Assembly: GCA_024401925.1 (NCBI GenBank)
Contig: JAKSKD010000004.1
Span: 1-64,000, forward strand
DNA: 64,000 nt
DNA from: Bacteroidales bacterium
GTDB lineage: Bacteria > Bacteroidota > Bacteroidia > Bacteroidales > UBA932
Direction: 5' to 3'
Position 1 is the first letter of the stretch; each line of letters opens with the position of its first letter. The notes below the pieces were generated by a model. It was not told where the DNA came from and searched no databases. It was given only the letters and a program-made list of their open reading frames with translations. Of this stretch, positions 24,347 to 33,176 are shown piece by piece. The position numbers and the translations under genes are program-made.

Positions 24347-25816
24347 ATGTCAGACAAAGGATCAAAAAGTTATCTGTTTTCAATCGTGCTGGTAGCTGTA
24401 CTCGGAGGCTTGCTCTTCGGATACGACACAGCCGTAATTTCAGGTGCAGAAAGAGGTCTCCAGGCATTCTTTATGGGTGCCAAGGATTTTACTTACACCA
24501 CTTTCCTTCACGGTTTCACTTCTTCAAGCGCCCTCATCGGCTGCATCATAGGAAGCGCATTCTCCGGCTATTTTGCGAACAAATACGGACGCAAAAAGAC
24601 TCTTTTTATCGCCGGCATCTGCTTCTTCCTTTCAGCCGCAGGGTCTTATTATCCTGAATTCCTCTTCTTCGAGAAAGGAGTTCCTACCAAGGACCTCCTG
24701 ATTGCATTCAACCTCTACCGCGTACTCGGAGGACTCGGTGTCGGTACAGCATCCGCCATCTGCCCTATGTATATCGCAGAAATTGCACCTGCTGAGCGTC
24801 GTGGAGCCCTTGTTTCCTGGAACCAGTTCGCCATCATATTCGGCCAGCTGGTAGTTTACTTCGTCAACCTCGTCATCCTCGGAGACCACATCGCTCCTAA
24901 AATGGAGGCTCTTGCCGAAGGTATCAATGAAATCGTGAACGGAGCGGCCCTCGCTGCTGACGGCAACTGGAGTATCACAACAGGATGGAGGCTTATGTTC
25001 GGAAGCGAATGTGTTCCGGCAGCCCTCTTTACAATCCTCATCCTCCTTGTTCCTGAGACACCGCGCTATCTCGCGATGACAGGCAAGGGAGACAAGGCCC
25101 TCAAGGTCCTCACAAAAATCAACGGAGAGAGCAAGGCACAGCAGATTCTCTCAGATATCAAGAACACCGTAACAGAGAAGAAAGAGAAACTCCTCACCTA
25201 TGGAGGCCTCGTTATCTTCATCGGAATCATGCTCAGCGTATTCCAGCAGATTGTGGGAATCAACGCCGTTCTCTATTATGCACCGAGAATATTCGAATCC
25301 CTCGGAATGGGCGACCCTATGTTCCAGACAGTGCTTATGGGTGTTGTGAACATCAGCTTCACTCTTGTAGCGATATTCACCGTAGAGAAACTCGGAAGAC
25401 GTCCTCTCCTCATCACCGGCTCGCTGGGAATGGCAGTAGGTGCACTTGGAGTCGCACTTGCAGACATTGTTCCAGGACTTCCGGGAATAATCGGAGTCAT
25501 CAGCGTAATGATCTACAGCGCATCATTTATGTTCAGCTGGGGTCCTATCTGCTGGGTTCTTATTTCTGAAATCTTCCCTAACACGATACGTGGAGGTGCA
25601 GTTGCAATAGCAGTCGCATTCCAGTGGATATCCAACTTCGCCGTTTCAGCAAGCTTCGTCCCTATGTACACTTGGAGTCCGGGCTTCACCTACGGACTTT
25701 ACTGCGTATTCTGCATAATCGCAGCCGTATTCGTATGGAAACTTGTCCCTGAGACCAAGGGCAAGACACTTGAGGATATGACGGCTCTGTGGAAAGAAAG
25801 AGGCAGAAAGAACTAA
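24347..25816 (+). CDS. xylE: MFS sugar:proton symporter, XylE-like
   Basis: A 489-residue inner-membrane transporter with 12 predicted helices. Sugar-porter signatures are present: GYDTAVISGAERG, YGRKKTLF between helices 2 and 3, PETPRYLA, the sugar-binding QQIVGINAVLYYAPRI and the terminal VPETKGKTLEDM. It most resembles D-xylose:H+ symporters. It begins 7 bases after the GH2 stop codon, so the operon would release a monosaccharide, probably xylose or galactose, and import it. The stop region overlaps the convergent DAHP synthase by 4 bases. Confidence 0.88.
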   Translation: MSDKGSKSYLFSIVLVAVLGGLLFGYDTAVISGAERGLQAFFMGAKDFTYTTFLHGFTSSSALIGCIIGSAFSGYFANKYGRKKTLFIAGICFFLSAAGSYYPEFLFFEKGVPTKDLLIAFNLYRVLGGLGVGTASAICPMYIAEIAPAERRGALVSWNQFAIIFGQLVVYFVNLVILGDHIAPKMEALAEGINEIVNGAALAADGNWSITTGWRLMFGSECVPAALFTILILLVPETPRYLAMTGKGDKALKVLTKINGESKAQQILSDIKNTVTEKKEKLLTYGGLVIFIGIMLSVFQQIVGINAVLYYAPRIFESLGMGDPMFQTVLMGVVNISFTLVAIFTVEKLGRRPLLITGSLGMAVGALGVALADIVPGLPGIIGVISVMIYSASFMFSWGPICWVLISEIFPNTIRGGAVAIAVAFQWISNFAVSASFVPMYTWSPGFTYGLYCVFCIIAAVFVWKLVPETKGKTLEDMTALWKERGRKN

Positions 25817-26835
25817 TTCTGTTCCTCAATCGACGCATCGTGTATGATGCTGAATATGGACTTCACGAAATCCTCGTGGAGTCCATAATTTTTTGCTTCC
25901 GCACTGGCAGCCCTGATGACTTCTCCCCATCTTCCGGACTGGATGACGGGAATATTGTTGGACTTCTTATAGTCTCCGATTCGGCGACTGATTTCCATCC
26001 TTCTTCCAAGGTCCTTCAGAATATCAGCATCCACAGCATCTATTTCGTTTCTCAAGTTAGAAATGACTTTGCCGGAATCGACATCATCAATGGCTCTGCG
26101 CTCACGAATAAGATTATGAAGCAGAAGTCCGACAGCTTCCGGGGTCAACTGCTGTCCCGCATCGCTCAAAGCTTCAGACGGGTTGCAATGGCTTTCAATC
26201 ATCAGTCCGTCATAGCCAAGATCCACAGCCCGCTGGCAAACTTCCGGTACGAGTTCAGCCGAACCGGACAGATGACTCGGGTCGCAAAGGACAGGTATGT
26301 CCGGACATTTCGTTCTGAATTCAGAAACTATCTGCCAGCCCGGAGCATTACGGTATTTATACTTCTCATATGACGAAAAGCCCCTGTGCACAACGGAAAT
26401 ATCCTCCACGCCGGCATTGCGGAGCCGCTCGACGGCTCCCACCCAAAGGTTTACATCAGGATTGACCGGATTCTTCACAAGTACTGACATCCCAGAGCCC
26501 TTCAAGGCATCAGCAAGTTCCTGCACGAGGAAAGGATTCGCCGTGGTCCGAGCACCAATCCAAACCATATCGAATCCTGCCTCCCGGCAAAGCTCAACGT
26601 GCTCACGGAAAGCTACTTCTGTACATATCCTCATCCCGAGTTCCTCTTTCACCCTCTTCATCCAGGCAATGCCTTCATCTCCGACACCCTCGAAATGGCC
26701 CGGACGGGTACGCGGCTTCCAGAGCCCGGCTCTGAAACAGTCCGCTCCTATGTTTTTAAGGCCTTCTGCCGTACGAAAAACCTGCTCCTGCGTCTCTGCG
26801 CTGCAAGGTCCGGATATCAGTAATAATTTTTTCAT
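25813..26835 (-). CDS. DAHP synthase fused to type II chorismate mutase
   Basis: A 340-residue fusion of the first shikimate step and the branch step to prephenate. The N-terminal barrel is of the short type I-beta DAHP synthase class: LISGPCSAE, FRAGLWKPRTRPG, then DPSHLSG and GLMIESHCNP. The C-terminal 90 residues are an AroQ chorismate mutase (LRNEIDAVDADILKDLGRRM then IGDYKKSNNIPV). Such fusions are typical of Bacteroidota and allow allosteric control of one part by the other. The start is the ATG at 26835; the GTG just upstream is less likely. A -7-like TACTTTCG lies 11 bases upstream. No other aromatic-pathway genes are adjacent. Confidence 0.92.
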   Translation of the reverse strand: MKKLLLISGPCSAETQEQVFRTAEGLKNIGADCFRAGLWKPRTRPGHFEGVGDEGIAWMKRVKEELGMRICTEVAFREHVELCREAGFDMVWIGARTTANPFLVQELADALKGSGMSVLVKNPVNPDVNLWVGAVERLRNAGVEDISVVHRGFSSYEKYKYRNAPGWQIVSEFRTKCPDIPVLCDPSHLSGSAELVPEVCQRAVDLGYDGLMIESHCNPSEALSDAGQQLTPEAVGLLLHNLIRERRAIDDVDSGKVISNLRNEIDAVDADILKDLGRRMEISRRIGDYKKSNNIPVIQSGRWGEVIRAASAEAKNYGLHEDFVKSIFSIIHDASIEEQN

Positions 26836-26845
26836 CACAGTACTG

Positions 26846-26853
26846 CGAAAGTA
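26846..26853 (-). promoter_or_regulatory. Possible -7 element for DAHP synthase
   Basis: TACTTTCG on the minus strand, one mismatch to TAnnTTTG, 10 bases before the ATG. Confidence 0.4.
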
Positions 26854-26876
26854 CGAAAATAATAGGAAATATTAGG

Positions 26877-26884
26877 TATATTTG
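26877..26884 (+). promoter_or_regulatory. Bacteroidota -7 element for the rfbDCB operon
   Basis: TATATTTG, 7 bases before the ATG at 26892: a leaderless start for a long operon. Confidence 0.6.
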
Positions 26885-26891
26885 TATTTAT

Positions 26892-27764
26892 ATGAATATT
26901 CTTGTAACGGGCGCCAACGGACAACTCGGCACTGAAATCAGAAATCTGGCTGCAGGAAGTGAGGATAAATTTATCTTTACGGATGTGAACTCCATGCCGG
27001 GAGTAGAGACTGTCTATCTTGACATCACCAATCCGGATGCCATAAGGATTATTGCCGGATCCGAAGATGTTGACGTTATTGTCAATTGCGCAGCCTATAC
27101 GAATGTGGATAAGGCCGAAACGGATTTCAGAATGGCCGATCTCCTCAACAACCGGGCCGCGGCCAACCTTGCAGCCGTGGCAGCAGAAAGGGATGCCGTC
27201 CTCATCCACATTTCCACGGATTATGTATTCGGCGGTGAAATACCCGTTCCAAGAAAGCCTGATGACGAAAAGAAGCCGCTCGGAGTGTATGGTTCCACCA
27301 AACTTGCCGGAGAACAGTCCATCCTTAGTTCAGGCTGCAAGTCCATCATTATCCGGACTGCATGGCTTTATTCTCCATATGGGAAGAATTTCGTCAAGAC
27401 CATGAAGAAACTCACAGGAGAACTTCCGGAGGTGAAGGTGATTTATGACCAGGTCGGCACACCGACCTATGCAGCGGATCTTGCCGGCCTTATTGTAGGA
27501 ATAATCAGCCGCAGGCAGACAGACAAGACTGGAATATACCATTACACGAATGAAGGTGTCATCTCCTGGTATGATTTCGCGTTGGAGATTTCCCGCCTGT
27601 GCGGCCATAAATGCAGGATTACTCCTTGTTTGTCAGAAGAATTTCCGTCAAATGTGCAGCGTCCGCATTATTCCGTTTTGGACAAGACGTCTGTGAAGAA
27701 GACTTTCAACATTGAAATTCCGTACTGGAAGGACTCCCTTAAGAAATGCATTGAAAGATTATGA
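26892..27764 (+). CDS. rfbD: dTDP-4-dehydrorhamnose reductase
   Basis: Last step of dTDP-L-rhamnose synthesis. A 290-residue extended SDR with GANGQLGTEI at the NADPH site, HISTDYVFGG, the catalytic pair in YGSTKLAGEQ and PTYAADLAGLI. It is the first gene of the operon here, and its stop overlaps the ATG of the next gene (ATGA). Confidence 0.92.
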   Translation: MNILVTGANGQLGTEIRNLAAGSEDKFIFTDVNSMPGVETVYLDITNPDAIRIIAGSEDVDVIVNCAAYTNVDKAETDFRMADLLNNRAAANLAAVAAERDAVLIHISTDYVFGGEIPVPRKPDDEKKPLGVYGSTKLAGEQSILSSGCKSIIIRTAWLYSPYGKNFVKTMKKLTGELPEVKVIYDQVGTPTYAADLAGLIVGIISRRQTDKTGIYHYTNEGVISWYDFALEISRLCGHKCRITPCLSEEFPSNVQRPHYSVLDKTSVKKTFNIEIPYWKDSLKKCIERL

Positions 27765-28291
27765 TTGAAGCGATAAAGACTGACATAGAAGGAGTGGTCA
27801 TCCTGAAACCCCGCGTTTTCAACGACGAACGCGGTTATTTCTTCGAGTCATTTTCCAAGAAGGACCTCGAAGAAGCCCTCGGAAGAAAAGTGGACTTCGT
27901 GCAGGACAATGAGAGCAAGTCATCCTACGGCGTTGTACGCGGGCTCCATTTCCAAACCGGAGAATTCGCCCAGGCAAAGCTCGTGAGGGTAATCAGTGGA
28001 ACCGTCCTTGACATTGCAGTCGATATTAGAAAAGACAGCCCCACTTACGGAAAATATGTCGCAGTGGAACTGAGCGGAGACAACCATCTCCAACTTTTCA
28101 TTCCACGCGGTCTGGCGCACGGTTTCAGTGTTCTTTCAGAGGAAGCTGTGTTCCAGTATAAATGCGACAATTATTATGCTCCGGAGCACGAAGGTCACGC
28201 CGCGTGGAATGACCCGGAATTTGCAATAGATTGGAAAGTCCCGCAGGACAAAATTATTTTATCCGAAAAAGACAGGAAAAATGGCAAATAG
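27761..28291 (+). CDS. rfbC: dTDP-4-dehydrorhamnose 3,5-epimerase
   Basis: A 176-residue cupin epimerase. The family motifs are DERGYFFESF, GVVRGLHFQ with the catalytic histidine, FIPRGLAHGF and the tyrosine region DNYYAPEHEG. Overlaps rfbD by 4 bases and rfbB by 11. The C-terminus ends at [11 protein letters not shown], usual for the family. Confidence 0.92.
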   Translation: MIEAIKTDIEGVVILKPRVFNDERGYFFESFSKKDLEEALGRKVDFVQDNESKSSYGVVRGLHFQTGEFAQAKLVRVISGTVLDIAVDIRKDSPTYGKYVAVELSGDNHLQLFIPRGLAHGFSVLSEEAVFQYKCDNYYAPEHEGHAAWNDPEFAIDWKVPQDKIILSEKDRKNGK

Positions 28292-29342
28292 GACTATCAT
28301 CATCACAGGAGGTGCAGGATTCATCGGATCCCACGTCGTAAGGCTTTTCGTGAACAAATATCCGGATTACAGGATAATCAATGTCGATAAGCTCACCTAT
28401 GCCGGCAATCTTGAAAACTTGAAGGATATAGAGAACAGGCCGAATTACCGTTTCGTCAAAGCCGACATATGCGATTTCGACGCCATGCTGGCCCTGATAA
28501 AGGACGAAAAGGTGGACGGCATCATCCATCTGGCCGCAGAATCACATGTGGACAGATCGATAAAAGATCCTTTCACTTTTGCCCGGACAAATGTACTCGG
28601 CACACTCAGTCTGCTTCAGGCTGCCAGAACCTGCTGGGAAGAAAGCGGATGGGAAGGCAAGCGTTTCTACCATATCTCCACGGATGAGGTGTACGGAGCG
28701 CTCCAGTTCGACGGAAAACTTTTCCGTGAGGAGACCAAGTATGACCCGCACAGTCCATATTCAGCTTCAAAAGCATCCTCAGACCATTTCGTACGCGCCT
28801 TCCATGACACATACGGAATGCCGACAATAGTAACAAACTGTTCCAATAACTACGGTCCTTACCAATTCCCGGAAAAACTTATCCCTCTGTTCATCAATAA
28901 CATCAGATACCGCAAGCCACTTCCTGTCTATGGAAAGGGCGAGAATGTCAGGGACTGGCTTTATGTGGAAGACCACGCCAGAGCAATAGACCTCATTTTC
29001 CATAAAGGAAAGATCGCCGAGACCTACAACATCGGAGGATTCAATGAGTGGAAGAATATCGACCTCATCAAGGTGCTCATAAAGACCGTAGACAAGGTCC
29101 TTGGGCGCCCGGAAGGTGCTGATGATGACCTAATTACGTTCGTTCAGGACAGAGCGGGACACGACCTCAGATACGCGATCGATTCAAGCAAACTGAAATC
29201 GGAGCTCGGCTGGGAGCCGTCCCTCCAGTTTGAAGAAGGCATAGAGAAAACTGTCAGGTGGTATCTGGACAATCAGGAATGGTTGGACAATGTCACTTCG
29301 GGAGATTACCAGAATTATTATAAATCAATGTACAAACTATGA
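28281..29342 (+). CDS. rfbB: dTDP-glucose 4,6-dehydratase
   Basis: A 353-residue SDR that makes dTDP-4-keto-6-deoxyglucose. Motifs: [11 protein letters not shown] at the NAD site, [19 protein letters not shown], the catalytic YSASKASSD and [11 protein letters not shown]. The glucose-1-phosphate thymidylyltransferase (rfbA) that normally precedes it is not in this window. The stop overlaps the PspC gene by 4 bases. Confidence 0.93.
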   Translation: MANRTIIITGGAGFIGSHVVRLFVNKYPDYRIINVDKLTYAGNLENLKDIENRPNYRFVKADICDFDAMLALIKDEKVDGIIHLAAESHVDRSIKDPFTFARTNVLGTLSLLQAARTCWEESGWEGKRFYHISTDEVYGALQFDGKLFREETKYDPHSPYSASKASSDHFVRAFHDTYGMPTIVTNCSNNYGPYQFPEKLIPLFINNIRYRKPLPVYGKGENVRDWLYVEDHARAIDLIFHKGKIAETYNIGGFNEWKNIDLIKVLIKTVDKVLGRPEGADDDLITFVQDRAGHDLRYAIDSSKLKSELGWEPSLQFEEGIEKTVRWYLDNQEWLDNVTSGDYQNYYKSMYKL

Positions 29343-29566
29343 GTGCAAAAAAACTTTACCGTTCCAACACGGACAAGAAAATCACAGGAGTATGCGGAGG
29401 CCTCGCAGAGTATTTCGATGTTGACAGCACAATCATCAGACTCATCTGGGTCCTTCTCGCTTGTATCACGGCATTTGTAGGAGCATTCGTCGCATACCTT
29501 ATCGTTGCACTGATTGTTCCTGTAAAAGTTCAGGATTACAACAACCCTAACCCTGACGAGCAGTAA
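29339..29566 (+). CDS. PspC-domain membrane protein
   Basis: A 75-residue inner-membrane protein with the PspC signature ([17 protein letters not shown]) and one long hydrophobic helix (about residues 36-62). PspC domains belong to envelope stress systems; short stand-alone versions are common in Bacteroidota. It overlaps rfbB by 4 bases and sits before rnhA, so it is read through from the rhamnose operon. Confidence 0.88.
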   Translation: MSAKKLYRSNTDKKITGVCGGLAEYFDVDSTIIRLIWVLLACITAFVGAFVAYLIVALIVPVKVQDYNNPNPDEQ

Positions 29567-29575
29567 AGACGGGCA

Positions 29576-30055
29576 ATGGCAAGGCCACCGATCTTTTTAT
29601 ACACCGACGGAGCCGCCAGTGGCAATCCAGGCCCTGGCGGATACGGTGTTGTGCTGAAATGTGCCGACAAGGTCAAGGAGAAATCAGGAGGTTTCGCCCT
29701 GACCACCAATAACAGGATGGAACTCCTTGCCGTCATCATCGGTCTGGAGAGTATCCTGTGGGAGAATGCGGATGTGGAAATCTACAGTGACTCCACCTAT
29801 GTAGTAAAAGCAATTAATGAAGGTTGGCTGAGTAACTGGGAGAAAAAGGGATTCAAAAAAGTGAAGAATGTCGACCTGTGGATGCGTTTTCTGGAAGTTT
29901 ACCGGAAGCACAATGTCAATTTCCATTGGATAAAGGGACACGCAGGGCATCCTGAGAATGAAAGATGCGACACGCTTGCCGTAGCGGCCTACGGAAAGAC
30001 CGGTCTCCCCGCCGATGAGGGATATACGGCTGAAGAAAATTCATTACTTTTGTAG
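29576..30055 (+). CDS. rnhA: Ribonuclease HI
   Basis: Degrades RNA in RNA-DNA hybrids. The 159-residue protein has all four carboxylates: the Asp in YTDGAASGNPG, the Glu in NNRMELLAV, the Asp in YSDSTYV and the Asp in NERCDTLA. The substrate loop WIKGHAGHPEN is present. It lies 9 bases after the PspC gene. Its final codons contain the -7 element of pdxA. Confidence 0.95.
   Translation: MARPPIFLYTDGAASGNPGPGGYGVVLKCADKVKEKSGGFALTTNNRMELLAVIIGLESILWENADVEIYSDSTYVVKAINEGWLSNWEKKGFKKVKNVDLWMRFLEVYRKHNVNFHWIKGHAGHPENERCDTLAVAAYGKTGLPADEGYTAEENSLLL
30045..30052 (+). promoter_or_regulatory. Bacteroidota -7 element for pdxA, inside the end of rnhA
   Basis: TACTTTTG, just before the rnhA TAG stop, 23 bases before the pdxA ATG at 30076. 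An earlier in-frame TTG (30064) would leave almost no leader, so the ATG is preferred. Confidence 0.55.
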
Positions 30056-30075
30056 ACAATCATTTGAAAAAATAT

Positions 30076-31170
30076 ATGCGCAACAATAAAAAACCAATTG
30101 TAGGTATCACCCAAGGTGACGGAAACGGTATCGGATATGAGGTAATCATCAAATCCCTCGCAGATGCAAGGATTCTTGATTCCTTCACCCCGGTAATCTA
30201 CGGATCATCAAAGATTTTCGGTTTCTACAAGAAACTTGTACACGAGATAGATCAGATGGACACAAACGTCATCTCATCTGCGAAAGAAGCCCGGGAAAAA
30301 CGTATCAACATCGTCAACTGTCTGCCGGAGAATTTCTTCGTAGAGCCGGGCCAGCCTACGGCAGAATCGGCAAAGGCCGCGATAATGTCTCTCGAAAGTG
30401 CAGTAAAGGACATCAAGAACGGAGATATTGACGTTCTCGTGACCGCGCCCATCAACAAAAAAGCTATGGTAAACGAGGGATTCGGATACACCGGGCATAC
30501 TGAATACCTCCAGAGCGCATTCAAAGTCAAGGATATCGCAATGTTTATGGTCAGCGACAGGATAAAGATAGGCGTTGTAACTGGACATATTCCTCTCAGG
30601 GATGTACCTGACAGCATCAGCGTTGACAAGATTCTGAGCAAACTGCGCCTTATGCAGGCATCCCTGCGCAGGGATTTCTGTGTGGACAATCCTAAGATTG
30701 CAGTCCTCAGCCTCAACCCTCACAGCGGAGACGGGGGACTTCTCGGAAACGAAGAGCAGAATATCATTATCCCGGCAATCGAGGCGGCTCAGTCTGAAGG
30801 CATCAATGCCTTCGGGCCATACTCTCCTGACGGATTCTTCGGTCTGGGACAATACAGCCGTTTCGACGCCACACTTGCTATGTATCACGATCAGGGGCTG
30901 GAGCCGTTCAAGGCACTAGCTTTCACGGACGGAGTGAACTATACAGCCGGGCTTCCTATCATCCGCACGTCTCCTGACCACGGAACCGCTTATGATATGG
31001 CGGGAAGGGATGAGGCGGACCCGCGTTCGATGATGTCCTCAATCTTTACAGCAATCGACATCCTGCGCAACCGGCAAGCCTATGATGAGCTTCAGAAAGG
31101 AAAGATGGAAGAGAGAGTGCTTGAGGATGCCGAGCAGAAAAACCGTCCAGGGAGGCCTCAGATAGCGTAA
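30076..31170 (+). CDS. pdxA: 4-hydroxythreonine-4-phosphate dehydrogenase
   Basis: A step of the DXP-dependent pyridoxal phosphate route. The protein is 364 residues from the ATG at 30076. Family motifs: GITQGDGNGIGYEV at the N-terminus, TAPINKKAM, the metal-binding histidines in YTGHTEYL, VTGHIPLRDV and MYHDQGLEPFK, and the TSPDHGTAYDMAG region. The last base of the stop is the first base of the next ATG (TAATG). Some PdxA-like proteins act on other threonate-like substrates, but the full motif set fits PdxA. Confidence 0.9.
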   Translation: MRNNKKPIVGITQGDGNGIGYEVIIKSLADARILDSFTPVIYGSSKIFGFYKKLVHEIDQMDTNVISSAKEAREKRINIVNCLPENFFVEPGQPTAESAKAAIMSLESAVKDIKNGDIDVLVTAPINKKAMVNEGFGYTGHTEYLQSAFKVKDIAMFMVSDRIKIGVVTGHIPLRDVPDSISVDKILSKLRLMQASLRRDFCVDNPKIAVLSLNPHSGDGGLLGNEEQNIIIPAIEAAQSEGINAFGPYSPDGFFGLGQYSRFDATLAMYHDQGLEPFKALAFTDGVNYTAGLPIIRTSPDHGTAYDMAGRDEADPRSMMSSIFTAIDILRNRQAYDELQKGKMEERVLEDAEQKNRPGRPQIA

Positions 31171-31646
31171 TGCAAGGACTGGAGACCATTTTCGCAAGAA
31201 ATTGCGTCGTAAAACGTATAGACAAACCGACGGCAGCCGCATTTATGGCGGCTGCCCATCGTTTGGGCGATACAGGGTGCAGATACAGATACGGTCTCTA
31301 TGTCAGCAGGAGCACGGGAGCCGCCGAAACGGAATTTGAGGCCGGGACGCTTGTCGCCGTGGCGGAGTTCTCGAATGCAAGGCGGTGGCTCAAGGAAGGC
31401 AGGAAAATCAGTTCATACGAGTGGATACGCTACGCTTCCCTGCCGGGAGTTCGTGTGACAGGAGGGATGAGCAAACTTCTCAATGCTTTCGTTGAAGAAG
31501 TCAGGCCCGATGACATAATGAGCTACTGCGACGCTTCAGCGGAAGACGGCGGAAATGCATACATCCAATTGGGGTTTGAACTCGAAGACAGGATTGAGAG
31601 GGAATCATTCACCAATCTCAAGTTCCGGAAGAAGTTTACTTACTGA
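31170..31646 (+). CDS. Unknown protein, GNAT-like or phage-type fold
   Basis: A 158-residue protein with no clear family name in my memory. It starts with VVKRIDKPTAAAFM, has a YRYGLYVSR...GTLVAVAEFSNAR section and ends with RVTGGMSKLLNAFVEE followed by DIMSYCDASAEDGGNAY and LGFELE. This layout resembles acyltransferase-like proteins that phages carry next to DNA-modification or homing enzymes, but the match is by eye only. The start overlaps the pdxA stop; the 3' end overlaps convergent recX by 42 bases. Confidence 0.7.
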   Translation: MQGLETIFARNCVVKRIDKPTAAAFMAAAHRLGDTGCRYRYGLYVSRSTGAAETEFEAGTLVAVAEFSNARRWLKEGRKISSYEWIRYASLPGVRVTGGMSKLLNAFVEEVRPDDIMSYCDASAEDGGNAYIQLGFELEDRIERESFTNLKFRKKFTY

Positions 31647-32060
31647 ATCATACTCATAGCCGCGCGAAAGGGCGAATTTGATCAGTTTCAATTTCCTTTG
31701 CGGGTCTCCTTTCAGGAACTTCGCCTTCACTTCAAGGACTCTGAGAAGCCTCTGTGACATCTTTTCTTCATCAAGGTCATCGATAGCCGAGTTTATTTCT
31801 TTCCTCCCGACACCTTTGGTCCTGAGCATATAGGATATCTTGACGGGGCCCCAGCCTGAAATGTAGGCCTTCTCCCTTGCAAACGCATCGGCATAGCGGG
31901 AATCATCCACGAAACCGTCAGCGACGAGAGACCCCACAATCTCTTCCGCAGCATCGGAGTTACCCTCCAGGTCCTTAAGTGCCTTCTGAAGAATTTCAGC
32001 ACGGCAATACTCTTTTCTGGAGCACAGGGCCTGCAGCCTGTCAAGGACTTTCTTATCCAT
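31605..32060 (-). CDS. recX: RecX-family regulator of RecA
   Basis: RecX inhibits RecA filaments. The protein is 151 residues from the ATG at 32060; the longer open frame continues into rlmN and is less likely. The RecX three-helix repeats appear as LCSRKEYCRAEILQKAL, then VADGFVDDSRYADAFAREKAYISGWGPVKISYMLRTKGV and ALSRGYEYDSVSKLL. It overlaps the stop of rlmN by 8 bases, so it is cotranscribed with it, not with recA (40378). Confidence 0.85.
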   Translation of the reverse strand: MDKKVLDRLQALCSRKEYCRAEILQKALKDLEGNSDAAEEIVGSLVADGFVDDSRYADAFAREKAYISGWGPVKISYMLRTKGVGRKEINSAIDDLDEEKMSQRLLRVLEVKAKFLKGDPQRKLKLIKFALSRGYEYDSVSKLLPELEIGE

Positions 32061-33087
32061 TCTTTTCTGACTTGTTATGACGGCCGGCAAGCATTCCGCA
32101 GGCCGCAAGGATATCTTCACCTCTGGAGGCACGGATCGTGCACGTGATGCCGTTGCTGTTCAGCCTGTCACGGAAATTTTCCATAACCACCTGGGAGGAA
32201 CTCTCGTATGGGAAATCCGGTATCTTATGGAATCGTATGAGGTTTACCCTGCATTCCAGGCCCCTCAGCAATCTGATGAGCGCATCGGCGTGGCGTTTTG
32301 TATCATTGAAGCCGGAGAACATCGTGTATTCGAAACTTACCCGTCTCTGCCCTGTGAAATCGTATTGTTTGATGAGGTCAATGACGTCATAGAGATTATA
32401 TGCTTTCTGGACCGGCATTATCGATTCCCTCTCGTCCGGGAAAGGATTGTGAAGGCTTATTGCAAGATGGCATTTCTGTCCGTCCAGATATTTCTTCAGG
32501 TTCGGGATAACTCCGATGGACGACAGCGTAATCCTCTTCGGGCTCCATCCGAAACCCCAGTCGGCAGTCAGGACCTCTATCGCCTTTGAGACATTATCAT
32601 AATTGTCCAACGGCTCACCCATCCCCATAAAAACCGTATTTGTGAGTTCGAATGTCTCGTCAAGGGCGATAAATTGGTTCAATATCTCCGCTACACTGAG
32701 ATTGCCGTGGAAGCCCTGGCGGCCGGTCATACAGAACTTGCAGCCCATCTTGCAGCCGGACTGCGAGGAGACGCACAAAGTCTTTCTGTCGGCATCAGGA
32801 ATGACCACTGCCTCGACTGCAGTGTCATTCTCATCAACTTTGAAAAGATATTTCGCCGTGCCGTCTGATGAAACGGCGGACCCTATCGGCAGGGAAACCC
32901 CGAGATCGTACATCCCGGCAAGTTTCTCCCGCCCCGGCTTTGAGATATTCGTCATATCGTCAATGGAGCGGACGCGCTTGACATACATCCACTGTGCTAT
33001 CTGCGTGCCTGTGAATGCAGGAAGACCGCACTTCAGCGCCACTTCCCGCAATTCTTCCGGAGTCTTTCCCAATAATTTTTCTTTCAT
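32053..33087 (-). CDS. rlmN: 23S rRNA adenine-2503 C2-methyltransferase
   Basis: A radical-SAM enzyme that also methylates some tRNAs. The 344-residue protein has the SAM-radical cluster in CKMGCKFCMTG, then GMGEPLDNYDNV, SLHNPFPDERE, the reactive cysteine region near the C-terminus and FEYTMFSGFND. The start is the ATG at 33087; a GTG three codons upstream is possible. A -7 element lies at 33121-33128. It heads a two-gene unit with recX. Confidence 0.92.
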   Translation of the reverse strand: MKEKLLGKTPEELREVALKCGLPAFTGTQIAQWMYVKRVRSIDDMTNISKPGREKLAGMYDLGVSLPIGSAVSSDGTAKYLFKVDENDTAVEAVVIPDADRKTLCVSSQSGCKMGCKFCMTGRQGFHGNLSVAEILNQFIALDETFELTNTVFMGMGEPLDNYDNVSKAIEVLTADWGFGWSPKRITLSSIGVIPNLKKYLDGQKCHLAISLHNPFPDERESIMPVQKAYNLYDVIDLIKQYDFTGQRRVSFEYTMFSGFNDTKRHADALIRLLRGLECRVNLIRFHKIPDFPYESSSQVVMENFRDRLNSNGITCTIRASRGEDILAACGMLAGRHNKSEKNG

Positions 33088-33120
33088 ATCCTTCACGTCC
33101 GTTGTTCGTCAGACCGTGTG

Positions 33121-33128
33121 CAAATATA
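33121..33128 (-). promoter_or_regulatory. Bacteroidota -7 element for rlmN-recX
   Basis: TATATTTG on the minus strand, 33 bases before the ATG. Confidence 0.55.
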
Positions 33129-33162
33129 CGCAATTTAAGAATCTGGATAAGATAAGTTTTTG

Positions 33163-33170
33163 TAATTTTG
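33163..33170 (+). promoter_or_regulatory. Bacteroidota -7 element for the amidohydrolase gene
   Basis: TAATTTTG, 6 bases before the ATG at 33177, implying a leaderless mRNA. An in-frame TTG at 33168 lies inside the element and is discounted. Confidence 0.6.
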
Positions 33171-33176
33171 TCCATT

